From: Pyropia haitanensis
Taxonomy: Eukaryota; Rhodophyta; Bangiophyceae; Bangiales; Bangiaceae
Assembly: GCA_008729055.1 (NCBI GenBank)
Contig: SDUX01000005.1
Coordinates: 1,059,620 to 1,123,619, forward strand
Length of the DNA stretch: 64,000 bases
Direction of reading: 5' to 3'
The notes beneath the pieces were generated by a model. The model had not been told where the DNA came from. It did no database searches and saw only the letters and a program-made list of their open reading frames with translations. The translations under genes were made by a program, and so were the position numbers. Positions 18,735 to 28,539 of this stretch are shown here, piece by piece. Within the stretch, counting starts at the first letter, position 1. Each line of letters begins with the position of its first letter.

Positions 18735-19143
18735 TGTGAGTTTCTGGGCGACCTGGGCCGCATCCTCGCGCTCAGATGGATGGCGCCATGCGGAGGGCAT
18801 GGCTATTTGAATCGGATCCATGCTTTGTTTGTCGTTTGTTGGGATCAGATTTGTGATTGTATGGAGGGCACTGCCTTTGTTTTTGATTGGATGTTTTGTG
18901 CGTGTGCTGCCGCACCCGAGAGGAGGGTGCTCGGCGGATGTTTGGCCCGGGTGAGGGGGGGCCCGAGAGCCCGCGTGGCGCGGGTCGGGTATATCTGCGC
19001 GGGCCGTGCGCCGGTGCGACGGCCGCGGCCGACGCCGGCAGACTTGACACCACGCCGACGCTCCCCTGTTGGGAGCTTCGACGCGTGGTGGCGGGTCGTA
19101 GGGAATACACTGCTTGTTTCTCATCATCTCGCCGATTTCCACA
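18735..19143 (+). repeat. 3' LTR of the copia element
   Basis: 409 bp, TGTGAG...CCACA. Matches the 5' LTR except A for G at 19081, T for C at 19089 and A for T at 19100. Confidence 0.96.
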
Positions 19144-20314
19144 GTGGGGGCGGGGGTCGGGCGGTGCTCGCGAGAATGGTGGGGCGTCCGGTGGTGGTTA
19201 GCGGGCCCCCCCTCACCGTTTGCTCCGTTTTGAGGTTGCCTGCGTTGCTGGCCGTGTCCCGCCGTGTCCGTGTCCGGAGATTTTCTCTCGGTCGGTTGTG
19301 CCCACACTCGCCTGGATCTGTCCGCTTGTCATGCCTCGAATCGTCTCTTGGATCTGACACGGTGACCGTGTTGTTGTGGTCTGATACAAGTTTGTTTCCA
19401 ACGGCGCGGTATTCGTCCGAATCCTACTACTGAGGATCTGAATCCTACCCTCTCGTACTTTTTGAAAACTACCCTATCCTATCGCTATGGTCTTTGCCCC
19501 CCCCGGTGCCGCCCCTGCGGCGCAACCGCGTCGGCGTGTGGGTGGCGGCGCCCCGGGCCTGGCCACCCGGCCGCCCGGCCGGTCGCCTCCCTCCCTGGCC
19601 CTGATGCTCCGGCCGAGACGGTGGCGGCCGACGCGGCGGTGTGGTGGGGGTGGCGGCGGGGGTGGCGGCGGCGGGCCCGCCGGGGCCGCGCGCGTTCCGG
19701 GGGGGGGGGGGGGGGGGGGGGGAGGCCGTGGCGGGGGAGCGACGGGGTGGTTGGGGTGGTGCTGGGGGGCCTCGCTCCTGCTTTGGGGGGGGGAAGTGGG
19801 TGGGGGCGCCGCTGGCGGGGTTGATGGCGGTTGAGGGGGGATGGTCGTAGGAAATGGGGGAGGGCCGGGGGGGGAGGCGGGCCAGGGGGGCGAGGGAGGG
19901 GGGTGCGAGGACACACTTCCCGTTCATCCTCCCCCAGGGCGGGTCACGCGAATATGGGAGGTAGGGTTGAAGCAGTGGCGGCGGCGGGGATGGGACGCTG
20001 TTCAAGGCTGCGGGACGGCGGCGCAAGCGCAAAGTTGCAAGAAGAGAAGAAGACGAGAACAGCAATGGTGGGGGCGTTGTCCCCAGTGGGTCCCGCAATG
20101 GCGGTCGTATATACACGCCCCTCTGGGCGCCCCCCACCACCACAAAACAATAGATACACAGGCCGCACACGGCAGCATCCGTGAGGTGGCTGCGGCGCAT
20201 GGCCCTCCCCCCCCCTCACACACGTAACCCGCACCCCGTCCAACAACCAGCGGCGGTGGTGGCGGCGGCGGCGCCTGGACAGACTGGGCCTGCGATCATC
20301 GGCGCTGGCGTGGC
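19144..20314. other. Low-complexity intergenic DNA
   Basis: The first 350 bp are unremarkable. From 19500 the + strand is G-dominated, including a run of 24 G (19699-19722), and 20315 marks the 3' end of the next gene on the bottom strand, whose 3' UTR probably lies here. Open frames on both strands are Pro- or Gly-rich by-products of the composition. Confidence 0.6.
19699..19722 (+). repeat. G24 homopolymer
   Basis: Twenty-four consecutive G after CGCGTTCC, the longest homopolymer noticed in the window; strong G-quadruplex potential. Confidence 0.95.
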
Positions 20315-22401
20315 CTATGCCTTCTCTGTCGCCGTCGATGTGGTCGGCGCCGGCGTCGCCTCTGCCGTCTTCTCCAGTGTCGCACTCTCCTTGGTCGGCG
20401 CCGGCGTCGGCGTCGGGGTGGCCTTCGTCTCAGACTCGGCCACCACCGCCTCCTCCTTGGTTTCTGTCCGCGTCGGCGTCATGGTCGGCGACGGCGTCGG
20501 GGACGGGGTGGCCTTGACCGCCACCGCCTCCTCCTCGGCCTGCATCGGTTCCTCCTTGACCGCCGCCGTCGGGGATGGCGTCGGGGAGGGGGTGGCCTTG
20601 ACCGCTCCCCACTCGGTCGCCGGCGCGTACTTTCCGACGGGGCGGTCCACCACCGTCTTGGCCGCCGTGCAGGGCCCGGACGTGGCGTCCGCGTCGGCCA
20701 TTGTCCACCGCATGGAGGGGACCTGCTCGCACCAAAAGGAACCCAGAAAGTCGCAGAAGTAGGCCGCCCGCGAGACGGTGCGGCGGGTGCACATGCCAGG
20801 CTCGGTCGGGTCGGGGAAGACCATAAGGGCCGCCGCCGCGGGACGGGCGGCGCACTCGCACCCGGCGGCGATGGTCAGGGTAGCCGACCACGGGTCACCA
20901 GCCGACGTGGTGTATTGGCTCAGGGACTGTGGGGGGGGGGGGGGGGAGGGGGGGGTGTATGCATCAATGAGAGGCAGCGGAGGATGGAAGAGACAGCGCG
21001 CAGGTCAAGAAAACAAGCAGCGACGTGGGCAGGCGGGTCAGAGACGGATTCACACGTGACCGACCGGTCCTCCACCACCCTCGTTTCTCCCGCCCGTCCC
21101 CACGAGTGCTGCACCCGCCCACCACCGATGGGTGCCATCAGGGACTCTCGGAAACGTACCGTGAACGCGCGCAGGACGAGCACCGTGTCGACCGGGGAGG
21201 CGTAGGTACCAACGACCGAGCAGGCGGCCTCCTCCTTGCCGTCGGCACAGTCTGTTGTCACAGGAACACGCGGGGAAGCGGCCACAGCGCCCCAACGAAA
21301 GACGCAAGACCAGCGCACAGCACCCAAAAGCGCGTCAGTGAATCAGCCCCCGCGGGGTGCGGCACGGAAGGGCACGCGCCTTCCCGCAAGGACAGCCATC
21401 CCCGCTCCCACCAGCCCCTGCCCATACGGTTCCCGCCCCGTTGGCCGTTGTGGGCCCCTCCACCCTCCCCAGCCCGCCCCCCCCCCCCCCCTCCCCGCCC
21501 CCCAAATCTCCCACGACCAAAACGTACTAAGCCCGTCCGTGTTGGCAGTCGCCCCCGCCACCTTGGTGTCGGGCGCCTTCCAGCCCAGCTCGGCCATGGA
21601 CGCCGACGGCAACACAAACGTCCGGACGCCCATCGTGGACCCCTGCGGCGCCGCCAGGGCCGGCGCCACCAGCGCGCCGTCCGTCATCCCCACCGTGGTC
21701 ATCGTCTCGGACCAGCCGGCGCCGGGCTTGGCGCCCGCCTCGGCGTCCACGTCGTGGACGGCGACGGAGGTGGTGAACTTGAAGCCGTTGGCCTCCACGA
21801 TAACCCCCTCAAAGCCCCGATAGTCCAGGGACGGGCCCACCAGGCAGCTCTTCTGCGCCGCCGACGGGGTGGCCGTCGACGCCGCCTCCTTGGTCGGCGC
21901 AGGGGTGGCTTCGGTCATGGTCGACTCTCGGGCGGGCGCGGGCGTCGCCTCTTCTGACGTATTGGTCTCTGACGTCTTGAGCTCTGACGACGGGGAGGGG
22001 GTGGGCGTCGCACTCGCCGTCGCCTCCTTGGATACCGCCTCGTCCACGCGCACCACCGCCCAGCGCTTGGCGGTGGCCAACGTCGCCTCCTCCTCCTTGG
22101 CCTCTGACGTGGTGGCGGTGGTGGTGGTCGCGGCCGCCGACGCGCAGCCGCCCACCGCCACGCGGCGGGCGCGGAGCTCGCGGCCGTCAGACAGCTTGAG
22201 CACCCCACCAGGGGCGGCCAGAATCTCCTCCACCCGCACGGTGGTGGCCTCGCGGGCGACCGCGGCGGCCGCCCCGCGAGGGGCCACGGCGGCAATGGAG
22301 ACGGCCACGGCAACGGCGGCAGCCGAGACCACTGCAACGGCCGCGCGGGGGAAGAGGCGGGACCGGGCGGCGGGGGCGGCGGGGGCGGCGGGGGCGCCCA
22401 T
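20315..22401 (-). CDS. Secreted Thr/Pro-rich, Cys-containing protein, three exons
   Basis: Predicted exons on the bottom strand are 22401-21528, 21251-21160 and 20926-20315 (874, 92 and 612 nt). Joined they give one 525-residue frame ending in TAG. Both introns have GTACGT donors and CAG acceptors, and the phases (1, then 0) match exactly. The N-terminus has a basic segment followed by a hydrophobic Ala/Val stretch (about 18-40), a signal peptide or anchor. A Thr/Glu/Pro linker (about 95-185) leads to a non-repetitive domain (about 185-430) with scattered cysteines (SCLVGPS, NCADG, GCECAA, YFCDF, FWCEQ), then a C-terminal tail of TPSPTP-type repeats that may be O-glycosylated. I recognise no family. 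The architecture suggests a cell-wall or extracellular-matrix protein. Confidence 0.8.
20927..21159 (-). other. Intron 2 of the secreted-protein gene
   Basis: 233 bp, bottom strand GTACGT...ACAG. The 3' pyrimidine tract is almost pure C (16 C, one T, then 8 C, reading back from the ACAG). Confidence 0.8.
21252..21527 (-). other. Intron 1 of the secreted-protein gene
   Basis: 276 bp, bottom strand GTACGT...CAACAG. It interrupts a codon after the first base, and the Asn codon is completed by exon 2. A long G-run follows the donor on the bottom strand. Confidence 0.8.
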
Positions 22402-22607
22402 CTTGACAAGGGCGGGTAGGGGTGGGGCGGGGGGGTCGGCGGGTAGGTGAGTGCGCGTCCAGCGCGGGACGGCAATGATGGGGACGGGGAGCAGGCAACG
22501 CGACGGCGCTGAGTGGAATAGGGAGACGGTTTCCTCGGCTGGGGGCGGCGGCTGGTGAGATGCATGAGGGCGGGCGAGGCCGGATCCGCCCCCGCCCCCG
22601 CCGCGCC

Positions 22608-22613
22608 TTTATA
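22608..22613 (-). promoter_or_regulatory. Probable TATA box of the secreted-protein gene
   Basis: The bottom strand reads GGGTATAAAGGCG, about 207 bp upstream of the ATG at 22401. It is an isolated AT motif in very GC-rich sequence, correctly placed for a transcript with a leader of roughly 175 nt. Confidence 0.55.
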
Positions 22614-22619
22614 CCCGCC

Positions 22620-22991
22620 GGCGGGGTGGCCGCCGCGCCGCCGCCACCCGCGCCGGCCGTCACGCGCGTCCCCGCCCCTCCTGCGGGCGTCGCGGCGTGC
22701 CGCCGCCCCTCCGCCCGCCGCCGCCGCCGCCGCCGTCCCCGCCGCCGTCCCCGCCCCGCCGCCACCATGCCCCCCCCCCCCCCCCAGCCACCCCCACCCT
22801 GCCCGCCGCCCCCGCAGGTGTGAGGGGGGGGGAAGGCGCCCCGACGCGCGTGGCGTCAACTACTTCCGGCCAGACGCAGCGCCACCCGCCGGAGGGGGCG
22901 GGCGCTCACGTCATAGCGCCGCCCCCGCCACCACCACCACCGCTGCCGCCGCACCCGCCGCGGCCGCCCCCGTCGCCGCCGCTCCCGCCGC

Positions 22992-23031
<40 letters not shown>

Positions 23032-24370
23032 CCCGCCGCCGCCCCCGGCGTGGGCCGTAGCGCGTGGCGCGGCCCGCCGCCTGCCGCCGTGGCGGGTGGG
23101 TCGGAATTTGGCCGCCGCCCCGCCGTCATCGCCGCAGCGGGCGGCCGCGTCGGACGTGTACTCCCCCCCCCCCCCCCTCCGGCGCCCTCCCCCCACGTTT
23201 CCGCGCAAGCGCCACGCAACGGCGCCCCCGGGGGGTCCACCGCGCCGCGGCCGCCGCGGCCGACCGCCACCGCCACCGCGTCACACCGCCACCGCCGCCG
23301 CCGCCGCCGCGCGCCGCGTCCGCCGCTGCCACCGCGGCACGCCGCCGCCGCGTCGGCCCGCCGGCGCGGGGTCCTGTCCAGCAGGGGGCGCATCGGAGGG
23401 GGCAATGAGGAAGGGCAGCGCGGGGGACCACGCGTGGTGCCGCGGTGGCACCCCCCCCCGTGGCGGACATCAGCTCCAGCCGTCCCCGCCCCCCCCCCCC
23501 ATACCATCGTCAAGGGCCGGGACGGGGGCCAAGGGAAGTGGTAGGGGGGGGGGGCTTGGCCGCCTTGCCCCCTCCCCTCCGCAAAGCGGCGGCGCGGCGG
23601 CGCCCACCCCGAGGCTGGACCCCCGGCTCGAGGCAAGGCCAGGCACGACCGCCCCGGCGTGGCCGCCGCGCTGCGCAGGGCCAGCAGCACCCGGTCGGGC
23701 CACCGGTCGGCAGCAATGACGTGGCGGGGACCGGGAGCGGGTACGGCGGCGGCGGGTGGAGGGGGGGTACGCAGAGCGCCTGGCGGGGCGAGCGCGGCCC
23801 GGGAGGAGGTGGGATAGTGGCAGAGTTGGGGGGTGGGGGCGTGGTGGTGGTGGTGGGGGGGGGAGGGGTCTCCCTGCGGCGGCGCGGCTCGGGCTGCTGC
23901 CGCTGGCACTGGTGGTGGTTGTGGTGGAGGAGACGAGAAAAATTCGATCCAGGGGCGGACACGCGTTAGATTCCTCACTGACTTTTCTCGCTTTTTTCAA
24001 ACAGGTCTCGGAGTGGCAACGAGGCGGTGGCGGCCGCGGCGCCGCCGTCACCATCCCTCCCCCACGCCGCTGCCGCCCCCGTCGGCCCGATCCGCGGCCG
24101 CCGCGCCCCCCCCGTACGGCGCGGCAGCGTGGGCGGGGTCCACTTGGGAAGCGTCCCATGCTGCCGCCCGCCTGCCCCCCCCGCCCCCCTCCGCCTCCTC
24201 CCCAGAACCGCCCCCACTCCGACCGTTCTCACGTTCGAAACCCGGACAGACACAGCCTCTGCTAACGTCAACCATCCTCCTCTCGACCACCCACCCCTCA
24301 CATCATGATGGCAGACCTGACCTCTCTATCCTCGAGCCCGCCCGCCCACCCACCCACCCCCACCCACCAC
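22620..24370. other. Low-complexity intergenic DNA
   Basis: Mostly CCG/GCC trinucleotide-like and poly-C sequence (for example 22975-23045 and 23160-23180). The only compositionally distinct stretch is near 23935-24005, where TTTTCTCGCTTTTTTC precedes AACAG on the + strand. No gene is supported on either strand. Confidence 0.6.
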
Positions 24371-25321
24371 CTACTGGCGCAGCCCCAGCCGCCGCTCCGC
24401 CGCGGCGGCGCGCAGCTCCCGCGCCCGCCGCCCCGGGTCGGCCGCGTCCAGGCGCGCCTCCCGCGCCCGCTCCGCCTTGGCCTTTGCCTTTTTGCGCCGC
24501 CGCGCCCGCTCCCGCTCGTCAGCGGCGGCGGCGTCGGCGCGGCTGAGCGGTGGCCCCAGCCCCCCCGCCTCCCAGTCCCACCGCCCGGCGGGCGCCTCCT
24601 CCGCGCGGGCCACCCGAAAGGCCGCCCGCACCCGCCTGTCAGAGGTGGCCAGGTACGGGCGCCCGCGGGCGGGGTCCGCGCCGGCAGAGAGGAGCCACGA
24701 GACGGCCGTCGCGTCGGCCCGCCGGGCCGCCTCGACGAGGAGGGTGGAGGGGGGGGGGGACGCCAGCAGAGGCGCGGGCGCGCCCGCCACCGTGTACCCG
24801 CCGTGGAGGGGGGTGTTGACAATGGCCGGCACCGCCGCCGCGGCGGCCGCGTCCAAGGGGGGCGGGGGGGGGGGCAGGGGGGGCGACCCAGCCGCTGACC
24901 CACCGCCGCCACGCCCGCTACCGCCGCCGCCATCACCCTCGTCGGCACCCGACGGGTCCGCGTCCACCCCAGGCAGGGAGGTGGACCCCCCCGCCTCCCC
25001 ATTACTGACGCCTCCCCCGACCGTACTCGGCGGGGGCGCCGCGCCGCCGGCGGCGGGCGTCACCGACGGGCCGCCACGCAGAGCCCCGCCAGTCACGCCA
25101 CCGCCGGAAGGCGCCGCCGGTGGAGGATCGGTGGTGGTGGAGGTGGTGGTGGAGGTGGTGGTGGTGGTGGTGGCGGCGGCAGCCGCGGTGGGGGCGGCGG
25201 CGGCCCCACCGCCCGTAGCGGCCGGCGGGGCCAGCGGCAGGGGCGGCCGTCCCACCGCGGCCGCCCGTCGCCCGCTGCCGACGCCGCCGTCCTGGCCAGT
25301 GCCGACGGCGGGGGTGGTGTC
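24371..25321 (-). CDS. Vms1/ANKZF1-like protein, C-terminal exon
   Basis: The frame is open on the bottom strand from a splice-acceptor-like site (pyrimidine-rich CCCCGCCTACTTCTAG, exon from 25321) to the TAG at 24371, giving 316 residues. The first 190 are Ala/Pro/Gly/Thr-rich. Then come an ankyrin-like segment (about 193-222, VSWLLSAGADPARGRPY), the WDW...PLSRAD segment and a basic coiled-coil region (RARRRKKAKAKAERARE). The end carries R-x4-AA-x2-RR (LRAAAAERRLGLRQ), the VCP/Cdc48-interacting motif. This order matches the C-terminus of Vms1/ANKZF1, which releases stalled nascent chains from 60S ribosomes. The zinc finger and VLRF1 release domain should lie in upstream exons, which I could not find. 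No ATG start is assignable. Confidence 0.75.
   Translation of the reverse strand, partial: DTTPAVGTGQDGGVGSGRRAAAVGRPPLPLAPPAATGGGAAAAPTAAAAATTTTTTSTTTSTTTDPPPAAPSGGGVTGGALRGGPSVTPAAGGAAPPPSTVGGGVSNGEAGGSTSLPGVDADPSGADEGDGGGGSGRGGGGSAAGSPPLPPPPPPLDAAAAAAVPAIVNTPLHGGYTVAGAPAPLLASPPPSTLLVEAARRADATAVSWLLSAGADPARGRPYLATSDRRVRAAFRVARAEEAPAGRWDWEAGGLGPPLSRADAAAADERERARRRKKAKAKAERAREARLDAADPGRRARELRAAAAERRLGLRQ
25125..25175. repeat. GGT/GGA trinucleotide tract in the Vms1-like exon
   Basis: GTGGTGGTGGAGGTGGTGG-type repeats on +, encoding a run of Thr with a few Ser on the bottom strand inside the disordered part of the Vms1-like exon. Confidence 0.75.
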
Positions 25322-26660
25322 CTAGAAGTAGGCGGGGGGCAGGTCATGGACAGCAGCCGGCCCGCCGCGTTTGCATGGTCGGGGGCAGCGCCATCGACGG
25401 CAGCGACACCGTCGCCCCCGACCAGGTTGCCCACGGCCGCCGCTGACGATGGCGGAGGAGAGGAAGGTGGTGGCGGCGGTGGTGGTGGCGGCGGTGGCGG
25501 TGGTGGTGGTGGTGACGGCGTCGGTGGTGGGGACGGCGCGCCCACCCCAACGCCACCCAGCCCCCCCCGGCCGTATGGGCCGTCCGCCATGGATGACAGC
25601 ACGTCAACCCCGACCCTCTCCCCGTCGGGGCTCAGCGGCCGCCGCGGGGGCGGCCCCAGCTCGGGCACCTCCGCCCCTTACCCACAGCACAGGTCGTTGC
25701 CGTCTCACAAGGGCCAGCCCCGCGGGGGCGGCAGGGGCGGCAACGGCGGGGGCGGCGGCGGCTGCGGTGGCGGTGGTGCCACAGGTGCGGCGGCAGCGGC
25801 GGCGGCGCAGGAATACGCCACTGGGGGGGAGACCGTTCGAAAGACCGTATGCTCCTTGGGGTCACCGCCGCTGCCCGCCCGCAGCCCTACCTTCCACCCC
25901 CCACACTCATGCCACCCCCCTTTCTCGCTCGTTGCCACACCAACAAGGTCCCGAGCCCCGACCCGGCACCCACACCCCTCGCTCCCCCGCCACCGCCGTC
26001 GCCGCCGCTGTCGCCGCCGCCACCGCCACCGCCGCCACCGCGGTCGCCCTTGGCAATCGCCGAGGCGGGGGAGGCACTGCTGTAGCGGGCGGCACCCACA
26101 AAGACGAATGGCAGAAAAAACCAACGCGACGGGCTGAACGAGACCCCAAAGCCCCGGCCAGAGCCACAACTGCTTCCGCCGCCGCCGCCGCCGCTGGCAC
26201 CGCCGCCGCCGCCGCTGCCGCCGCCACCACCGGCGTTTCTGGCACAGCCGCCGCCGCCGCCGCACCCGCCGCCACACCCGCCGGCAGTGCCGCCACCACA
26301 CCCGCCCGGGGTGCCCCCCCCCACCCCAGATCCGCACCCACACTCGCTGCCCGCGGGTGACGGCGGGCCGGCCAACCGCACCACAACCGCCGACGGGCCG
26401 TCTTTCTTCCCGACGCCACCACCACCACCACAACCACAACCGCCGCCGCCGCCGACGCCGACGCCAACCCTACAGGGTACCGCCCCCGCCGACCCCCCCC
26501 CCCTCCCCCCCCTCCTCCCACCGCTCACCTCCTCCCCTCCTCGACCGGTGGTGGCCCTGCCGCCCCCTCCGCCAGTGCCCGCGACCAATCAGAGCCGTCA
26601 GACCGGTCGGACCGGGGCGTCGCCGGCGGACAGCACCTCGTCTGCCAGTCGTTCGCGGCG
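25322..26660. other. Low-complexity DNA, presumed 5' part of the Vms1-like gene
   Basis: Runs of GGC/GGT and CCG/CCA triplets dominate (25480-25520, 25980-26050, 26170-26300). The expected VLRF1 domain was looked for on the bottom strand and not recognised. Open frames on both strands are Gly- or Pro-rich by-products. Confidence 0.5.
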
Positions 26661-26668
26661 CACATACC

Positions 26669-27179
26669 TCCCTCACCGCATCCGCGGCGGCCTTGGCGGC
26701 CATTGGGCGGGCGCTGTGGGCGGCGACCTCTGATGGCGAGGGGATGCCGACGTACACGCTCTGCCGCGGAGGCGAGAGCGGGAACGGCACAGTCTTGGCG
26801 GCCAGGCCGCTCGCGCCGTGCGCCCGCACGTACTGGCCGGCCACGGTTGCGGGCTGCGCCTTGCAGCCGGTCGTGTTGGTGCCGGTAGGAGAGAGCCGCC
26901 GTCGTGGGCGTGCCCGCGCCGGCGGGAGTAGAGGCGGTCTCGTCGGGGAGCGGCGCTGTGTATGCAACGGCCACATCGTTGTACGTGACCTTCACTGCGT
27001 ACAAGGCGGAGCGGGGCGCGTCGGCGGCAACCTCGGTGCACCGGTTTGACCCTGTGAGCACGTTTGCGGCGTGCGTGGCGTCGGGCGCCGTGGTCGGGCC
27101 GCTGCTTTACGAGTTTTTGGTCCACGCGCGTTCGGGGGTGCTGCTTGAGCGGGCCAACGACACCTCCTCCCCGGGGTAA
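26669..27179 (+). pseudogene. Secreted beta-propeller (PF09826-like) fragment, frame-broken
   Basis: Two consecutive reading frames give one continuous-looking domain. The first (about 26669-26890) includes PTYTLCRGG, then CARTYWPATVAG and VVLVPVG. The second (about 26900-27179, stop TAA) includes GAVYATATSLYVTFTAYKA, SVHRFDP and VASGAVVGPLLYEF. These motifs, in this order, resemble the Beta_propel family (PF09826) of mostly prokaryotic secreted proteins. A change of one base in phase at about 26885-26905 separates the halves, and the second frame has a TAG just upstream of it. No intron of sensible size explains this. It is a pseudogene fragment, or a gene with a sequencing error in GC-rich DNA. 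The family match is from motif memory. Confidence 0.5.
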
Positions 27180-28539
27180 CACGTCGCGGGAGGAGGGCTG
27201 CCGCCTTGGCGGAGACAGGACCGCCGGCGTTGCCGTCTGCCGAGGCCCTGACTACATGGGGGGGCAGTGGTGTGGCGGCAGCGGCGGCGCTGGGGGCGGC
27301 GTGGACCCCCATCTCCCCGCTTACTCTCGATTCTTCCATGCTTGCGCCGGTCGAGGCACCGGGCGCGTCCGGGTGGCCACCGGTTCTCGCCGCGGTCCGG
27401 CGGGGCCAGGGGGTTTTGCTGCCGCGGCCGACGAGGACGTGGCCACTTGAGGGTAGAGGGGGGGGGGGTAGCAACTGGCGCTGCCGCGATGGCGGCGGTG
27501 GCGGCGGAGGCAGCGAAGGCAGGATGGGAGGGAGAAAGGAATTCACGGGGCGGAGGGGAGGGGAGGGGGAGTTGGGAGAAGAGGGGGGCGGGGAAGGGAG
27601 GGGAAGGGGGGAAGAGATGGGGGGGTGCGTCGTGGCGCCGTTGGGGCTTGGTCCACCACTTTGCTCACATTTCCCCCTATCGGGGGGACCCGCCGCTGCC
27701 GCCTTCCCACGGGTAGGTCCTGCGCGCATCGGTACTCTCCTTGGTGGTGTCTCGTCTGTTTCTTTGGATATGCGGCAGGTGTCGCCTGCGGTGTTCCCTC
27801 CTGTTTCGCAGAGAGCGCTAGGGGTGAGGGGGGGCCGCGAGGGGGGGGCGGGGCGCGTGGCCGGGTGCACCCGCCTTCGCAACCGAAGCGCTTCCCCATG
27901 GCGGCTGCGGTCGTGCCGACGCCGTCCCCCATGGCCGACCGCCGCCCCCACCCGCCTTCAACGAGCGGCCGTTGCGGTGTCGCGCGCGCGGACGGGCGGC
28001 ACGGGCGGACGCCGCTGAGGGACGCCGCGTGGTGAGCCGCGCTGCCTCCCGCCCCTCGACGACCACTTCACCGGGCCGGGGGTAGGTGTGTGCGTGGTCA
28101 TCCCTTGACGCCGCTGTGGTGCTGGTGGCCACGCAGATGAGCCCCCCCCCACGCCCCCCGTTCTGATGCGAGCCCACCCATCCGGCTCGGTGTGTGATGA
28201 GACGCCACGAGCGGGGGGCAACGACGGGAGTGGCGGATGCGGCAGGGATGGGCGAGAGGAGCCGTGACGCAGCGGGCGAGACAATGAAGTGAGAAAAGCG
28301 AAGGCCGCGGCGTGGCAGGTACCTTTCTGTGGACCCCAGGCCTACGCCGGCGCACAGTAGAGAAACAACGAAACAAAAAAGAAAGGCAGCCAGGGACGTG
28401 CCCAAATCCGGCCGTCCTCACGAGGGAGACAACAGCCGAGGACATGTCCGAGAGGGAGGCTTCGGCGCGCCTCCGGCGGCGCCCCCTCCCCCCCACCCTC
28501 CAGCACAAAACACCGAAAGATATTTGGCCTCAAGACATC
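27180..28539. other. Low-complexity intergenic DNA
   Basis: G-rich on + at 27440-27640, with scattered G-runs to 27850. No gene found. The 3' UTR of the choice-of-anchor gene (bottom strand, ending 28540) probably occupies the last part. Confidence 0.5.

Larger units (their letters stand above)
12025..19143 (+). mobile_element. Ty1/copia LTR retrotransposon, full length
   Basis: A 7.1-kb element with two 409-bp LTRs, gag (13722-15467) and pol (15401-18733) in the copia order protease, integrase, reverse transcriptase, RNase H. Flanking bases are GTGGA before and GTGGG after, a probable 5-bp target duplication with one mismatch. The LTRs differ at only three positions found by eye (12371/19081, 12379/19089, 12390/19100) and both genes are open, so the insertion is recent and may be competent. 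The pol sequence is of the copia type described from red algae and other aquatic eukaryotes; that placement is from memory of the family style, not a search. Confidence 0.96.

Noticed and set aside
19469..20200. 243-codon Pro-rich bottom-strand frame
   Set aside because: It covers the G-run region downstream of the secreted-protein gene; composition alone keeps it open and there is no domain.
23940..24010. Convincing + strand splice acceptor (CTCACTGAC, T-rich tract, CAAACAG)
   Set aside because: No exon with coding character follows or precedes it on +; left as an unexplained motif.
27818..28405. Bottom-strand frame starting with a hydrophobic, signal-like stretch
   Set aside because: It begins with TTG rather than ATG, has no Kozak-like start, and the remainder is low complexity; the hydrophobic stretch lies in the likely 3' UTR of the gene ending at 28540.
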